A stretch of DNA of 64,000 nt from Effusibacillus lacus (GTDB taxonomy: Bacteria; Bacillota; Bacilli; Tumebacillales; Effusibacillaceae), in assembly GCF_002335525.1 (NCBI RefSeq), contig NZ_BDUF01000049.1:6310-70309 (forward strand), in the 5' to 3' direction. The translations under genes were made by a program, and so were the position numbers. The notes beneath the pieces are model-generated. The model made no database searches, was not told the DNA's origin, and saw only the letters and a list, made by a program, of their open reading frames with translations. Numbering within the stretch: position 1 is the first letter of the stretch; every line of letters begins with the position of its first letter. This document shows, piece by piece, positions 27,053-35,178 of this stretch.

Positions 27053-27076
27053 GATACTGGATCCAATCCTGTTATA
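27053..27076 (-). promoter_or_regulatory. Promoter with second copy of the ATTGGATCCA operator
   Basis: On the minus strand a TATAAC box (27071-27076) is followed by ATTGGATCCAGTATCC (core palindrome TGGATCCA at 27058-27065). It matches the promoter at 17928-17949 at 15 of 16 bases. Transcription would run into the CMD-tctB-tctA-tctC operon with a leader of about 230 bases. The gene-free stretch 26823-27172 otherwise holds a possible LysR-type site and nothing I recognise. Confidence 0.6.
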
Positions 27077-27172
27077 AACTACTATTCGGTGTCGTATTAA
27101 AAATTTCCTTCTTTACTATAAAAAAAATCTTACCGCCAATTCCCAAGGAGCGACAGGTCCCTGTTCAACGAA

Positions 27173-27568
<396 letters not shown>

Positions 27569-27757
27569 CTAATCTCGTATGGCATCTTCAGAAAAATTCA
27601 GTACTTTCAGCATCTCATCTGTGTGCTCGCCAGTCAATGGAGGAAGTGTTCGGTATGACATCCGTGCCCAGATCCCCTAAGAAATCATAGAACAGTAAGG
27701 GTCAGCCAAGATTCTTGATAAATCCAGCACTTTCAAACCGGCTAAAGGAAGTGTCAT
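27569..27757 (-). pseudogene. Internally deleted CaiB/BaiF (class III) CoA-transferase remnant
   Basis: Reading from an ATG at 27757 gives MTLPLAGLKVLDLSRILADP and then YCSMI, the N terminus of a CaiB/BaiF CoA-transferase. A frameshift follows, after which LGDLGTDVI continues the same family motif. The sequence then jumps, in another frame, to PPLTGEHTDEMLKVLNFSED and AIRD-stop, the family C terminus. About 340 of the usual ~400 residues are missing. The ATG overlaps the stop of the upstream CoA-transferase B gene as ATGA, so it was once translated from the same operon. It is non-functional. Confidence 0.85.
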
Positions 27758-28440
27758 GTGATATTCAATCCCATTTCATGCTGATACTCATGCAGTTCTC
27801 CCGTGATTTCAAACTTTGCATCGGTTATCTTTCGCAGCTCTTCCACCGTCATTCCTTTGATCAGTTCCTTAAGAATCAAATGACCATCCGTGAATTCAAA
27901 AACTGCAAGGTCTGTAACAATTAATTGGACCGGTCGGATCCCGCTGAGGGGATAATCCAGATGCTTAACGATTTTTGCTTTCCCCTCTTTATTTACATGG
28001 GTCATGGCGACAATCACTTTTTTAGTGCCGGCCAGCAAATCCATCGCTCCTCCGACCCCTAGTATCGGCTGATCCGGGATCATCCAGTTTGCAACCAGAC
28101 CTTCTTGACTGACCTGGAGAGCTCCCAATACAGCTATATCAATGTGTCCGCCGCGAATCATCGCAAATGAGTCAACACTATCAAAAAAGGCTGATCCTTT
28201 TTGCAAAGTTACCGGTTTTTTGCTGGCATTCAGTAAATCCCAATCTTCTTCATTTTTTGGCGGGGTGGGTCCCATGCCCAGTAACCCGTTCTCTGTTTGA
28301 AAGATAAATGGATGCTCCGCTTCCAATAAGTCAGGTATCAAAGTAGGAATCCCGACTCCCAGATTAATGCAATCACCGAAACGAAACTCCCGAATTACTC
28401 TTTTGGCGATCCGCAGTTTTTGTTCACTTGTTCGACTCAT
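27754..28440 (-). CDS. 3-oxoacid CoA-transferase family, subunit B
   Basis: A 228-residue class I CoA-transferase beta subunit. It shows NLGVGIPTLIPDLL, the active-site glutamate region FQTENGLLGMGPTPP (Glu near residue 50), FFDSVDSFAMIRGGHIDIAVLGALQVSQ and GVGGAMDLLAGTKKVIVAMTH. With subunit A it swaps CoA between a donor acyl-CoA and an acid, so it can activate an imported acid without ATP. It follows subunit A by 14 bp and overlaps the CaiB remnant. A second, separate CoA-transferase pair is at 56280-57619. Confidence 0.92.
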   Translation of the reverse strand: MSRTSEQKLRIAKRVIREFRFGDCINLGVGIPTLIPDLLEAEHPFIFQTENGLLGMGPTPPKNEEDWDLLNASKKPVTLQKGSAFFDSVDSFAMIRGGHIDIAVLGALQVSQEGLVANWMIPDQPILGVGGAMDLLAGTKKVIVAMTHVNKEGKAKIVKHLDYPLSGIRPVQLIVTDLAVFEFTDGHLILKELIKGMTVEELRKITDAKFEITGELHEYQHEMGLNIT

Positions 28441-28454
28441 CTGACTCCCTCTAA

Positions 28455-29132
28455 TTATTTTTGTTTAATTACCAGAATGTCCACATATACGTGGGGGGTA
28501 ATGATTTGTTCAGGATCGAGCCACCCGTCATCCACAACTTCGTCCACTTCTGCGATCACCAAATCTGCTGCTGTCGCCATTGCAGGATTGAAATTTCTGG
28601 CCGTCCTGTAATAAAGCAAATTTCCCAGTTGATCCGATTTATGAGCTTTGATAAGAGCTACATCTGCACGAAGTCCGACTTCCAGTATATAGCGAACACC
28701 ATCAATGGTTTTTTCTTCTTTTCCTTTGGCAAGTTCGGTACCGACTCCCGTGCTGGTGTAAAATCCGCCGATTCCCGAGCCTGCGGCACGAATACGTTCA
28801 ATAAATGTTCCTTGTGGAACCAATTCTATTTCCAGGTCTCCATTTTTCCATTGTTCAACCGCCTCTTTATTGGTTGTAAAATAGGAACCGATTGCTTTCT
28901 TGATCCTTTTCTCCCGGATCCATTTTCCCAGACCTTTTCCATCTTCCCCTAAATTGTTGCTAATCACCGTTAATTCTTTCGTATCGGTTTCCAAAAGTGC
29001 GTCAATCAAGGTTAAAGGGTGACCGGATAGTCCAAATCCACCGACCATTACGCTTTGTCCGGATTTTATACAACTGATTGCTTCATGGGCAGTTCGAATT
29101 TTTGATTGAAGTTTCCGTATCGCAGCCGCCAC
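28455..29132 (-). CDS. 3-oxoacid CoA-transferase family, subunit A
   Basis: A ~225-residue alpha subunit with the CoA-binding glycine signature [20 protein letters not shown] near residue 28, then TVISNNLGEDGKGLGKWI, GTFIERIRAAGSGIGGFYT and the ending [30 protein letters not shown]. The GTG at 29132 is chosen because AAGGGAG lies eight bases upstream and it gives the usual family length. An open frame continues upstream to 29228 but would add an unlikely 32-residue tail. It is preceded by the UGSC selenoprotein gene. Confidence 0.9.
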   Translation of the reverse strand: MAAAIRKLQSKIRTAHEAISCIKSGQSVMVGGFGLSGHPLTLIDALLETDTKELTVISNNLGEDGKGLGKWIREKRIKKAIGSYFTTNKEAVEQWKNGDLEIELVPQGTFIERIRAAGSGIGGFYTSTGVGTELAKGKEEKTIDGVRYILEVGLRADVALIKAHKSDQLGNLLYYRTARNFNPAMATAADLVIAEVDEVVDDGWLDPEQIITPHVYVDILVIKQK

Positions 29133-29212
29133 TTGGATCACTCCCTTCAAAGACTGGATATACGGGTAAAAGGGAATGGGGAAAAGGTGTCGCACGGACA
29201 CCTTTATACGCT

Positions 29213-29863
29213 TCAGCCGTCGTCGCAACTCCCGTTTTCAATGGATTCCATTGCAATGTTATTTGACGGGTGATCCATTGTCGTTGGGCGACTGACATTT
29301 TGAACTGTATAATTGTGGTCTTCCATAGCGAGTTCCGCTTTTCTTCCGGTAATTATTTCGATAATTTGTATGACTGCCTCTTTGGCACGCGACTTGATTT
29401 CCACCTCGGTCAAGGTGGACAAAGGATGGGTGATTTCAACAACACGGAAATCGGGCATTCTTAAAATGTTTATAGAATTCCTGGCTTCCTTGGAAAAAAC
29501 GGTGGTACAAATAGAAGCTACCGGTATTCCCATACTTTCCAATCCAATCCCATCGTGTACACTACACGAAGTACATGACCCTCAGTCGCCGATCGCAGAC
29601 ACGACAAAGTCACACTTTCGGGCAATCTCTTCCCGCATGTCGCGGTTCGCAGGTGCAGAAAAATTTGGTTTCTTCCATTTGATCACTTCTTTGATATCAA
29701 ATTGTTCTTTCAGAATGGTCTGCACTTCCGACAATAATTTGTTTGCGTTCCACTTTCCATTGTCCAGCAGCCCCATGACTTTTCCATCCAACGTATCCAA
29801 ACGTGGCGAAAGCTGTTTCAATTCGGTCTCCACCACACCTGTCGGGATGTAAATTTCTATCAT
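29213..29863 (-). CDS. Predicted UGSC-family selenoprotein (in-frame TGA read as selenocysteine)
   Basis: Two adjacent open stretches are in the same frame and are separated only by TGA at 29582-29584. Read through, they give one ~216-residue protein. Just before the TGA is FVVSAIGD and just after it GSCTSCSVHDGIGLESMGIP, so the codon falls at the U of the U-G-S-C motif that names the UGSC selenoprotein family. The conserved downstream part (ICTTVFSKEARN, ITHPLSTLTEVEIKSRAKEAV) is intact. Twelve bases after the UGA a 7-bp stem UCGUGUA/UACACGA closes a GUG loop, a good bacterial SECIS candidate. The ribosome site is GGAGGG, seven bases from the ATG. The family is probably redox-active; the reaction is unknown to me. 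Confidence 0.82.
29553..29569 (-). promoter_or_regulatory. Candidate bacterial SECIS element
   Basis: In the mRNA, UCGUGUA (29569-29563) pairs perfectly with UACACGA (29559-29553) around a GUG loop (29562-29560). It starts 12 bases after the UGA at 29582-29584. The spacing and a loop beginning with G resemble the E. coli fdhF element required by SelB. Confidence 0.6.
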
Positions 29864-29878
29864 TCGAATCCCTCCATT

Positions 29879-30925
29879 CTATTTAATGAGCTTGGTTACT
29901 GCTTTGCCACCCATCCTCCCCCAACCGGGAACTACGATTGAAAATCTTCCAGCTGGACCTCCTGCGAATAAAATGTGAATGTTTTCCGGATGTGGGACAA
30001 CCGGTACCAATTCCTCCGGATTCTCTCTATCAATCCACTTCGGCCAATTCTTGTTCCACGTACGTCCGTATCTGCCATTAAACCGTAATTTCTCAATGTT
30101 GTTACGGGCATTCTGATACAAGTAATAACGCACGTCTTCCTTGGACCAACCGCCTTTGGAGATGGTGGCGGCATGTTCAGGACCGATCACCACCAGTATT
30201 TCTCCCATTACAAAAGTGTTGTTATTGCCCATGGTTGCCATCGTATCTGCAATTGAACGACACACTCCGTACGGATCGTTACTAATGTGGTTCGAAACGC
30301 TGTGCGGTGCTTCTCCGCCAATCACCGTCACCGTGCTTTGAGACCGGTCAAATCCATGCTCAACGTGATAGGGCTCCCAGGGACTGTCTTCTTCATTTTC
30401 AGCTATACAGTATGTGAACTTCCCCGGGTGTCCAAATGTTGATTGATCTGTTTCACCGGGAATACCACCACCGATATTCATGAGTACCAATCGGAGGGCT
30501 CTCCCGATTGTTGCATTTGCCCTAAATCCCTGCCCAAACACATTGCATCCTGAATTGATACCTACTTCGTTTCGGATGGGTCCATTCACAATCATCAACG
30601 GACTGACAACATGCGTGGTGGCTTGAATACCGTTCAGATTAAACTGTTCATCACAGGCTGCCTCCACCCCGGCAATGACCACCGGTAAGTACTGGGGCTT
30701 ACAGCCGGCCATAACTGCATTAATCGCTATATCGCGAACGGTGGCAACAGCCCATCTCGGCGGAACAATGGCAACAACTTGGTCCGGATCTCTTTGAACG
30801 TACAGCAGCATTTCATCAACCAGTTCTTTAGTTGGTGGGACAACTGGCAAACCGTCCGTCCAGCCTTCTTGATAGAACCGATCCATTGCTTCTTGCCAGT
30901 TTCTTGCTGTAATCGTAGGAATCAT
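29879..30925 (-). CDS. Uncharacterised protein, probable partner of the UGSC selenoprotein
   Basis: A ~348-residue soluble protein whose function I do not recognise. Visible features are an N-terminal WQEAMDRFYQEGWTDGLPVVPPT motif, PRWAVATVRDIAINAVMAGCKPQYLPVVIAGVEA, INSGCNVFGQGFRANATIGRALRL, GHPGKFTYCIAENEEDSPW, and a C-terminal FAGGPAGRFSIVVPGW. Two or three cysteines (in AGCKPQ, NSGCNVFG and FTYCIAE) lie in well-formed motifs. No signal peptide or membrane helix is seen. Its stop lies 15 bp from the selenoprotein start, so the two are surely co-transcribed and may form one enzyme. The start is ATG 30925, 12 bases after GAGGAGG; a TTG two codons upstream is possible. Confidence 0.75.
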   Translation of the reverse strand: MIPTITARNWQEAMDRFYQEGWTDGLPVVPPTKELVDEMLLYVQRDPDQVVAIVPPRWAVATVRDIAINAVMAGCKPQYLPVVIAGVEAACDEQFNLNGIQATTHVVSPLMIVNGPIRNEVGINSGCNVFGQGFRANATIGRALRLVLMNIGGGIPGETDQSTFGHPGKFTYCIAENEEDSPWEPYHVEHGFDRSQSTVTVIGGEAPHSVSNHISNDPYGVCRSIADTMATMGNNNTFVMGEILVVIGPEHAATISKGGWSKEDVRYYLYQNARNNIEKLRFNGRYGRTWNKNWPKWIDRENPEELVPVVPHPENIHILFAGGPAGRFSIVVPGWGRMGGKAVTKLIK

Positions 30926-31020
30926 TACCAAACTCAACCTCCTCAAGTTGTTTGGAACTGAACCTTCACCTCTGTAATGGGATTGATTCTGAAGATTTAA
31001 AATCCATTGAAATTTCCTTG

Positions 31021-31043
31021 ATAACCATGGTAGTTTATAAGGT
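31021..31043. promoter_or_regulatory. Possible LysR binding site between divergent genes
   Basis: The interval 30947-31107 separates the minus-strand operon from the plus-strand LysR gene. It contains ATAACCATGG, then TTATAAGGT, the mirror image of the blocks at 26867-26887. Location in a divergent LysR intergenic region is typical for an autoregulatory site; the assignment itself is tentative. Confidence 0.3.
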
Positions 31044-31107
31044 GTATTGTTTCAAATACCTGTTTTTTATATTTGTATAGCTATTAGCTATATTCGGGGG
31101 GCTGCAC

Positions 31108-31995
31108 GTGGAACTTCGACATTTGAGATATTTTGAATCGATTGTTCGTAATAAGAAAATAGTAAAAGCGGCCGATGAGCTGCACATTTCTCAACCCTCT
31201 CTGAGTACGCAGTTAAAAGCCTTGGAAAAAGAACTTGGATGTATATTGATTGAGCGGTCATCGAGTGAAATCAAATTAACGGAACCTGGTGTCGTTTTGT
31301 ACAAACATGCATGCCGAATCCTTCAGCAGTGTAAAGAGGCTTATCAGGAGATTCAAGACTTAAAAGATATAAAGTCCGGAGAGATCCATTTAGGAGCGCT
31401 TCCCACCGTGGTAGTATCCTGGCTTCCGGAAGTCCTTTCAGATTTTAAAAAAAAATTCCCGAAAGTGGTGATCCACATTCGAGAGATGGATACTCAGTCC
31501 ATAAAAGATGCTTTATTGAACTACGACATTCAAATGGGACTCACTTCCCTTTCAGTTTCAGAAGACTATTTGACACAAATGCCTGTTATAGATGAGGAAT
31601 TGCTATTAATTACTTCAAAAAAAAATCCGTTGTCGCAATACGACATGGTGAATATGGCAGACTTGGCACATGAGCCTTTTATCTTGCATGAGTCTGGTTA
31701 TCTACTTCGCCAAACGATCCTGAATGCGTGCCGAGCGGCAGGTTTTGAACCTATCGTGGCTTACGAAAGCGGCAGAGTTGAGACGATTCGCAGTTTTGTT
31801 TCAGCAGGATTAGGCATTGCATTAATTCCCGAAACTTCGGTAAGATACGGTTTTAAACGTGATCTAAAAGTAATTAAAGTCAAAAATCCCACTCCCCGAA
31901 GGGTTTTATGCATTTCGACACACCCAAATCGTTATGTCTCTCCTGCGATGAAGGAATTTCAAAATTGTGTATATAATTTTTTTAAATCCAGATAA
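31108..31995 (+). CDS. LysR family transcriptional regulator
   Basis: A 295-residue LTTR. The N-terminal winged HTH is MELRHLRYFESIVRNKKIVKAADELHISQPSLSTQLKALEKELG, followed by the linker helix and a periplasmic-binding-protein-like effector domain (SGEIHLGALPTVVVSWLPEVL, LITSKKNPLSQYD, GLGIALIPETS). The start is GTG 31108 with GGGGGG upstream. It is the only plus-strand gene for 30 kb and is transcribed away from the UGSC/CoA-transferase operon, the usual arrangement for an LTTR and its target. The effector is presumably the acid or an intermediate used by that operon. Confidence 0.92.
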   Translation: MELRHLRYFESIVRNKKIVKAADELHISQPSLSTQLKALEKELGCILIERSSSEIKLTEPGVVLYKHACRILQQCKEAYQEIQDLKDIKSGEIHLGALPTVVVSWLPEVLSDFKKKFPKVVIHIREMDTQSIKDALLNYDIQMGLTSLSVSEDYLTQMPVIDEELLLITSKKNPLSQYDMVNMADLAHEPFILHESGYLLRQTILNACRAAGFEPIVAYESGRVETIRSFVSAGLGIALIPETSVRYGFKRDLKVIKVKNPTPRRVLCISTHPNRYVSPAMKEFQNCVYNFFKSR

Positions 31996-32022
31996 ACATG
32001 GCCGGTTAAACCGGCCATGTTT
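31994..32022. terminator. Bidirectional terminator between lysR-type gene and tenA
   Basis: AACATGGCCGGTT and AACCGGCCATGTT form a long perfect stem with A/T flanks on both sides. It overlaps the last codons of tenA and the stop of the LysR gene, so it can end both convergent transcripts. Confidence 0.8.
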
Positions 32023-32689
32023 CTTTTCGGTAAGCCATTTCCCAGAAGGAATATTCATATTGGCTGGAGATGAGAAAATGCTGCTCCATCTTCCGGCGTT
32101 CTTCTTCCGTTGCATAGGCGGCCAGTGAGTCAAGACGGGCAATCTGCTCCCGCACCAACTCGGCGAACCAGTCTCCTCCGTACGCGTCAATCCACTTTTG
32201 ATAAATCGGCTCTGCAGGCTTCGCTCCTTTAAACCGTTCTCCAATCTCCAGGTACAGCCAGTAGCACGGAAGAATCGCCGCTATGATCTCACCGAGTGTC
32301 CCGGTGTAAGCGACTGACAGCATATGAGTGGTATAGGCATAGGCGGTTGGAGCCGGTTGAAACTGCGCTTTGTCCTCATCGGTAATTCCCAGATCTGCCG
32401 CGAATCCTTCATGCAGCGCCAATTCGGCGTTGTAGGTAGTTTGGGCGTGAAATGCCATCCGGCCGGATGTGTACAGATCCGGCGCTTTGGCAGCCCCCAG
32501 CGCCTGTACTTGAGCAAACCTGGAAAGATAGAACGCATCCTGCATCACATAAAATTTGAACCGGTCCAGAGGAAGCGTCCCGTCTGCCACCCCGGTGACA
32601 AACGGATGCTGGAAACTTGCTTGCCAGATTGCGTCCGCTTTTTCCCGCAAATACCCGGAGAAGGTTCCGGTTTCTGTTGCAACTGTCAT
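32006..32689 (-). CDS. tenA: Aminopyrimidine aminohydrolase / thiaminase II TenA
   Basis: A 227-residue all-helical TenA protein that hydrolyses aminopyrimidine breakdown products of thiamine to HMP for salvage. Features are HPFVTGVADGTLPLDRFKFYVMQDAFYLSRFAQV (Asp and Tyr of the active site), TAYTTHMLSVAY-type AYAYTTHMLSVAYTGTL, the ILPCYWLYLEIGERF block with the catalytic Cys, and C-terminal SSQYEYSFWEMAY with the catalytic Glu. It is the last gene of the ykoEDC-tenA unit under a TPP riboswitch. Confidence 0.94.
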   Translation of the reverse strand: MTVATETGTFSGYLREKADAIWQASFQHPFVTGVADGTLPLDRFKFYVMQDAFYLSRFAQVQALGAAKAPDLYTSGRMAFHAQTTYNAELALHEGFAADLGITDEDKAQFQPAPTAYAYTTHMLSVAYTGTLGEIIAAILPCYWLYLEIGERFKGAKPAEPIYQKWIDAYGGDWFAELVREQIARLDSLAAYATEEERRKMEQHFLISSQYEYSFWEMAYRKETWPV

Positions 32690-32702
32690 TTCACAATTCC
32701 CC

Positions 32703-33440
32703 CTAAGAAAATAATAGGATCCCGTTTAACCCCAGCACAACGCCAGCGAAAATTGCATCCACCGGTCCTGTCTTCACTTGCCGGTAAAAGGTTCGATCCC
32801 GGGAACCGTCAAATCCCTTCGACTCCATCGCAATGGCCACCCGTTCCGCTTTTCGGATTGCCTGCGCCAATAGCGGGATCGTAAACCGCTTCATCATTTC
32901 CCATCTGCCGCGAAGCCCCGGCTGCCGGTCCATCCCCCGAATTCTGTGGGCCAGCCTGATTTGCTCCATTTCACTTTTGAACATCGGGACAAAGCGGAAC
33001 CCGGCCATCAATCCGTAAGCCAGTTTGGGCGGCACCCGCAACTGCTGCATCAGGCTCAGGACAAACAGTGTCACATCGGTCGTCGTGGCACACAGAATTC
33101 CATAGGATACGAACACCAACATGCGAAGGGCAACCGTCAATCCCACCATAAGCCCTTCGACGCTCACTCTGTACCAAAGAAACTCGTACAGTACGTGGGC
33201 ATTGGGAATTCGGGCGAATGCTCCCTGCATCCACACATACATCAGGAAAAAGATCAGGAAGGGCGCCAACCGTTTTGCAATCCTCAACAAGGGAACACCG
33301 CCAAACAGCCAGGTGGCCAGAAGGGGAATTGTCAGCAGCAGGGCCATGACAATCGGTTCCCGGGTGAGCAATGTAAGCATCATGCAAACAACCGAGACCA
33401 GCAGTTTAACGGACGGGTTCACCCGCTGCAAGGCCTGCAT
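32703..33440 (-). CDS. ykoC: ECF transporter transmembrane (T) component, YkoC-like
   Basis: A 245-residue energy-coupling factor T subunit with about five hydrophobic helices and the two Ala-Arg-Gly type coupling motifs, here in RLAHRIRGMDRQPGLRG and AIAMESKGFDGSRDR (near residues 175 and 215). It couples ATP hydrolysis by the ATPase to the S component. The ATG at 33440 has GGGGGG eight bases upstream and overlaps the end of the ATPase gene by 35 bp; an in-frame start eight codons earlier lacks this. Confidence 0.9.
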   Translation of the reverse strand: MQALQRVNPSVKLLVSVVCMMLTLLTREPIVMALLLTIPLLATWLFGGVPLLRIAKRLAPFLIFFLMYVWMQGAFARIPNAHVLYEFLWYRVSVEGLMVGLTVALRMLVFVSYGILCATTTDVTLFVLSLMQQLRVPPKLAYGLMAGFRFVPMFKSEMEQIRLAHRIRGMDRQPGLRGRWEMMKRFTIPLLAQAIRKAERVAIAMESKGFDGSRDRTFYRQVKTGPVDAIFAGVVLGLNGILLFS

Positions 33441-35178
33441 GGAGAAGTCCCCCCTTTCTCTCAAGCAGCGCGCGAACCTTGAAAGCGAGCGGCAGCTCCA
33501 GATTGGCGGTCCTCAACAAACCTGACGCTTCGGCCGCTGCAGAATCCTCCGATTCTTCCATCCGGAACAGGTCTGCCGGATGACCGCAATAGAGAAGGTT
33601 CCCACCAGCCAGCACCAACACTTTCTGTGCCCGCCGGGCCACCAGTTCCATGTCGTGGGTGACCATGATGAGGGTCCGACCCTGCTGGTGGAGATCGGCC
33701 AATTTTTCCTCCAGTTCGAAGGCAGTATGGGCATCCTGGCCAAAGGTGGGTTCATCCAGCAACAGCGCTTCATGAGAAGACAGGAGTGTGGTGGCAACAC
33801 TCAACCGGCGCTTTTCCCCCTGGCTGAGAGAGAAAGGATTGGCGTTTGCCGCATGAATCAGCCCAAGGTCAACAAGCGTTTCGCGAACCCGTTCCTTGAC
33901 CTCCGGATTCGTTGGAGCGCCGGTCCCAAACGCCACTTCCTGCCAGACCGTATCGGTGATGAACTGGTGCTCCGGATTTTGAAATACGAATCCCAACAGT
34001 TGCGAAATCTCCCGGCCCGAGTACGAATCCAGCGGTCGTTCCTTTAGCCGGATCGTGCCTTCCGACAGGTTCCGTAACCCCATGAGGGCGGAAAGCAGCG
34101 TGCTTTTGCCGCATCCATTGGGCCCCACAATCGCAACCCATTCTCCCGCGTTTATGTCAAAACTGATCGGCCCCCACACTTTATGGCCTTTCCCGTATGA
34201 GAAAGAGGCATTCTCAGCTCGAAACAGGGGCACTTTCCCAATCGGATCCAAATCCTGAAGAGATGCAGCTGCCGGGCTGGCAGCAGTCAAAGCACCTGTC
34301 TCCCGGTCCAACAGCTCCACCAGCTGCGGTACCTGCCCCGAATCAACCGCATCCACGAACTGCTTCGTCGTTGTTGGAAAAGGAGCCGTCGGATTCAACC
34401 GGCTCGACCACTTCCAAAGTGTCGGCTGCCAGATGCCATAGGCCCGAATCTCTGCCTGCCTCCGGCGAAACACTTCCCCTGGCATTCCTTCATCAAGAAG
34501 TCTCCCGTCCGGCCCCAGCAGCACAGCCCGATCGACCCAATCGATGACCCCTTCCACCTTGTGTTCAATGATCAGCAGGGTCTTGCTTTCGGTTTGCTTC
34601 AATTCCCGAATGGCCCGCAATACATCCCGGGTCGAAGCCGGATCCAGATTGGCCGTCGGCTCGTCGAAGATATAGATGTCCGGCTCCATTGCCAGCAAAC
34701 AGGCCATCGCCAGCTTCTGCTTCATGCCGCCGGACATCTCAGCTGAATTCCGGCGCTTCCAGGACATCAGGCCAAACCGTTCCAAGGCCGCATCGATACG
34801 AGTTTCCATTTCCCGACGGGGAATGCGGATGTTTTCCAATCCGAAGGCAATCTCATCTTCAGCCGTCAGCATACAGAACTGGGCCTCGGGGTCCTGAAAC
34901 AGCATGCCCACCCGTCCTTCCACCCGCACGTTGCCGGTGACAACCGCTTCTATGGAGCGAGGAATCAAGCCACCCAGAACATATCCGAGTGTACTCTTTC
35001 CCGACCCGCTTGGTCCAAGCAGCAGGACCGATTCCCCCTTGCGGATGGACAGATGGATCTGATCCAGCACTTTTCGCTCCGGTGCATCCGGGAATGCAAG
35101 GCTTACTCCCTCAACCGCACACTGTTTCGCAGAATCAGAATGCATTCGAATTGTTTCGTGTATCCCGGATGATTGCAT
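33406..35178 (-). CDS. ykoD: ECF transporter ATPase with two fused ABC domains, YkoD-like
   Basis: A 590-residue double ATPase. Domain 1 has Walker A LLLGPSGSGKSTLGYV (near residue 55), signature SGGMKQKLAMA and Walker B IYIFDEPTANLD. Domain 2 has Walker A AIVGPNGCGKSTLLSAL (near 350), signature SQGEKRRLSVATTL and Walker B ALLLDEPTFGQD. The fused form is typical of YkoD and the thiamine-precursor transporter ThiXYZ/YkoEDC group. It powers uptake of a thiamine precursor (probably HMP or a derivative) together with YkoC and YkoE. It overlaps ykoE by 44 bp. Confidence 0.92.
   Translation of the reverse strand: MQSSGIHETIRMHSDSAKQCAVEGVSLAFPDAPERKVLDQIHLSIRKGESVLLLGPSGSGKSTLGYVLGGLIPRSIEAVVTGNVRVEGRVGMLFQDPEAQFCMLTAEDEIAFGLENIRIPRREMETRIDAALERFGLMSWKRRNSAEMSGGMKQKLAMACLLAMEPDIYIFDEPTANLDPASTRDVLRAIRELKQTESKTLLIIEHKVEGVIDWVDRAVLLGPDGRLLDEGMPGEVFRRRQAEIRAYGIWQPTLWKWSSRLNPTAPFPTTTKQFVDAVDSGQVPQLVELLDRETGALTAASPAAASLQDLDPIGKVPLFRAENASFSYGKGHKVWGPISFDINAGEWVAIVGPNGCGKSTLLSALMGLRNLSEGTIRLKERPLDSYSGREISQLLGFVFQNPEHQFITDTVWQEVAFGTGAPTNPEVKERVRETLVDLGLIHAANANPFSLSQGEKRRLSVATTLLSSHEALLLDEPTFGQDAHTAFELEEKLADLHQQGRTLIMVTHDMELVARRAQKVLVLAGGNLLYCGHPADLFRMEESEDSAAAEASGLLRTANLELPLAFKVRALLERKGGLLHAGLAAGEPVR

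Noticed and set aside
29133-29228. 32-residue N-terminal extension of CoA-transferase A
   Set aside because: It is unlike the family, and GTG 29132 has a good ribosome site and gives the normal length.
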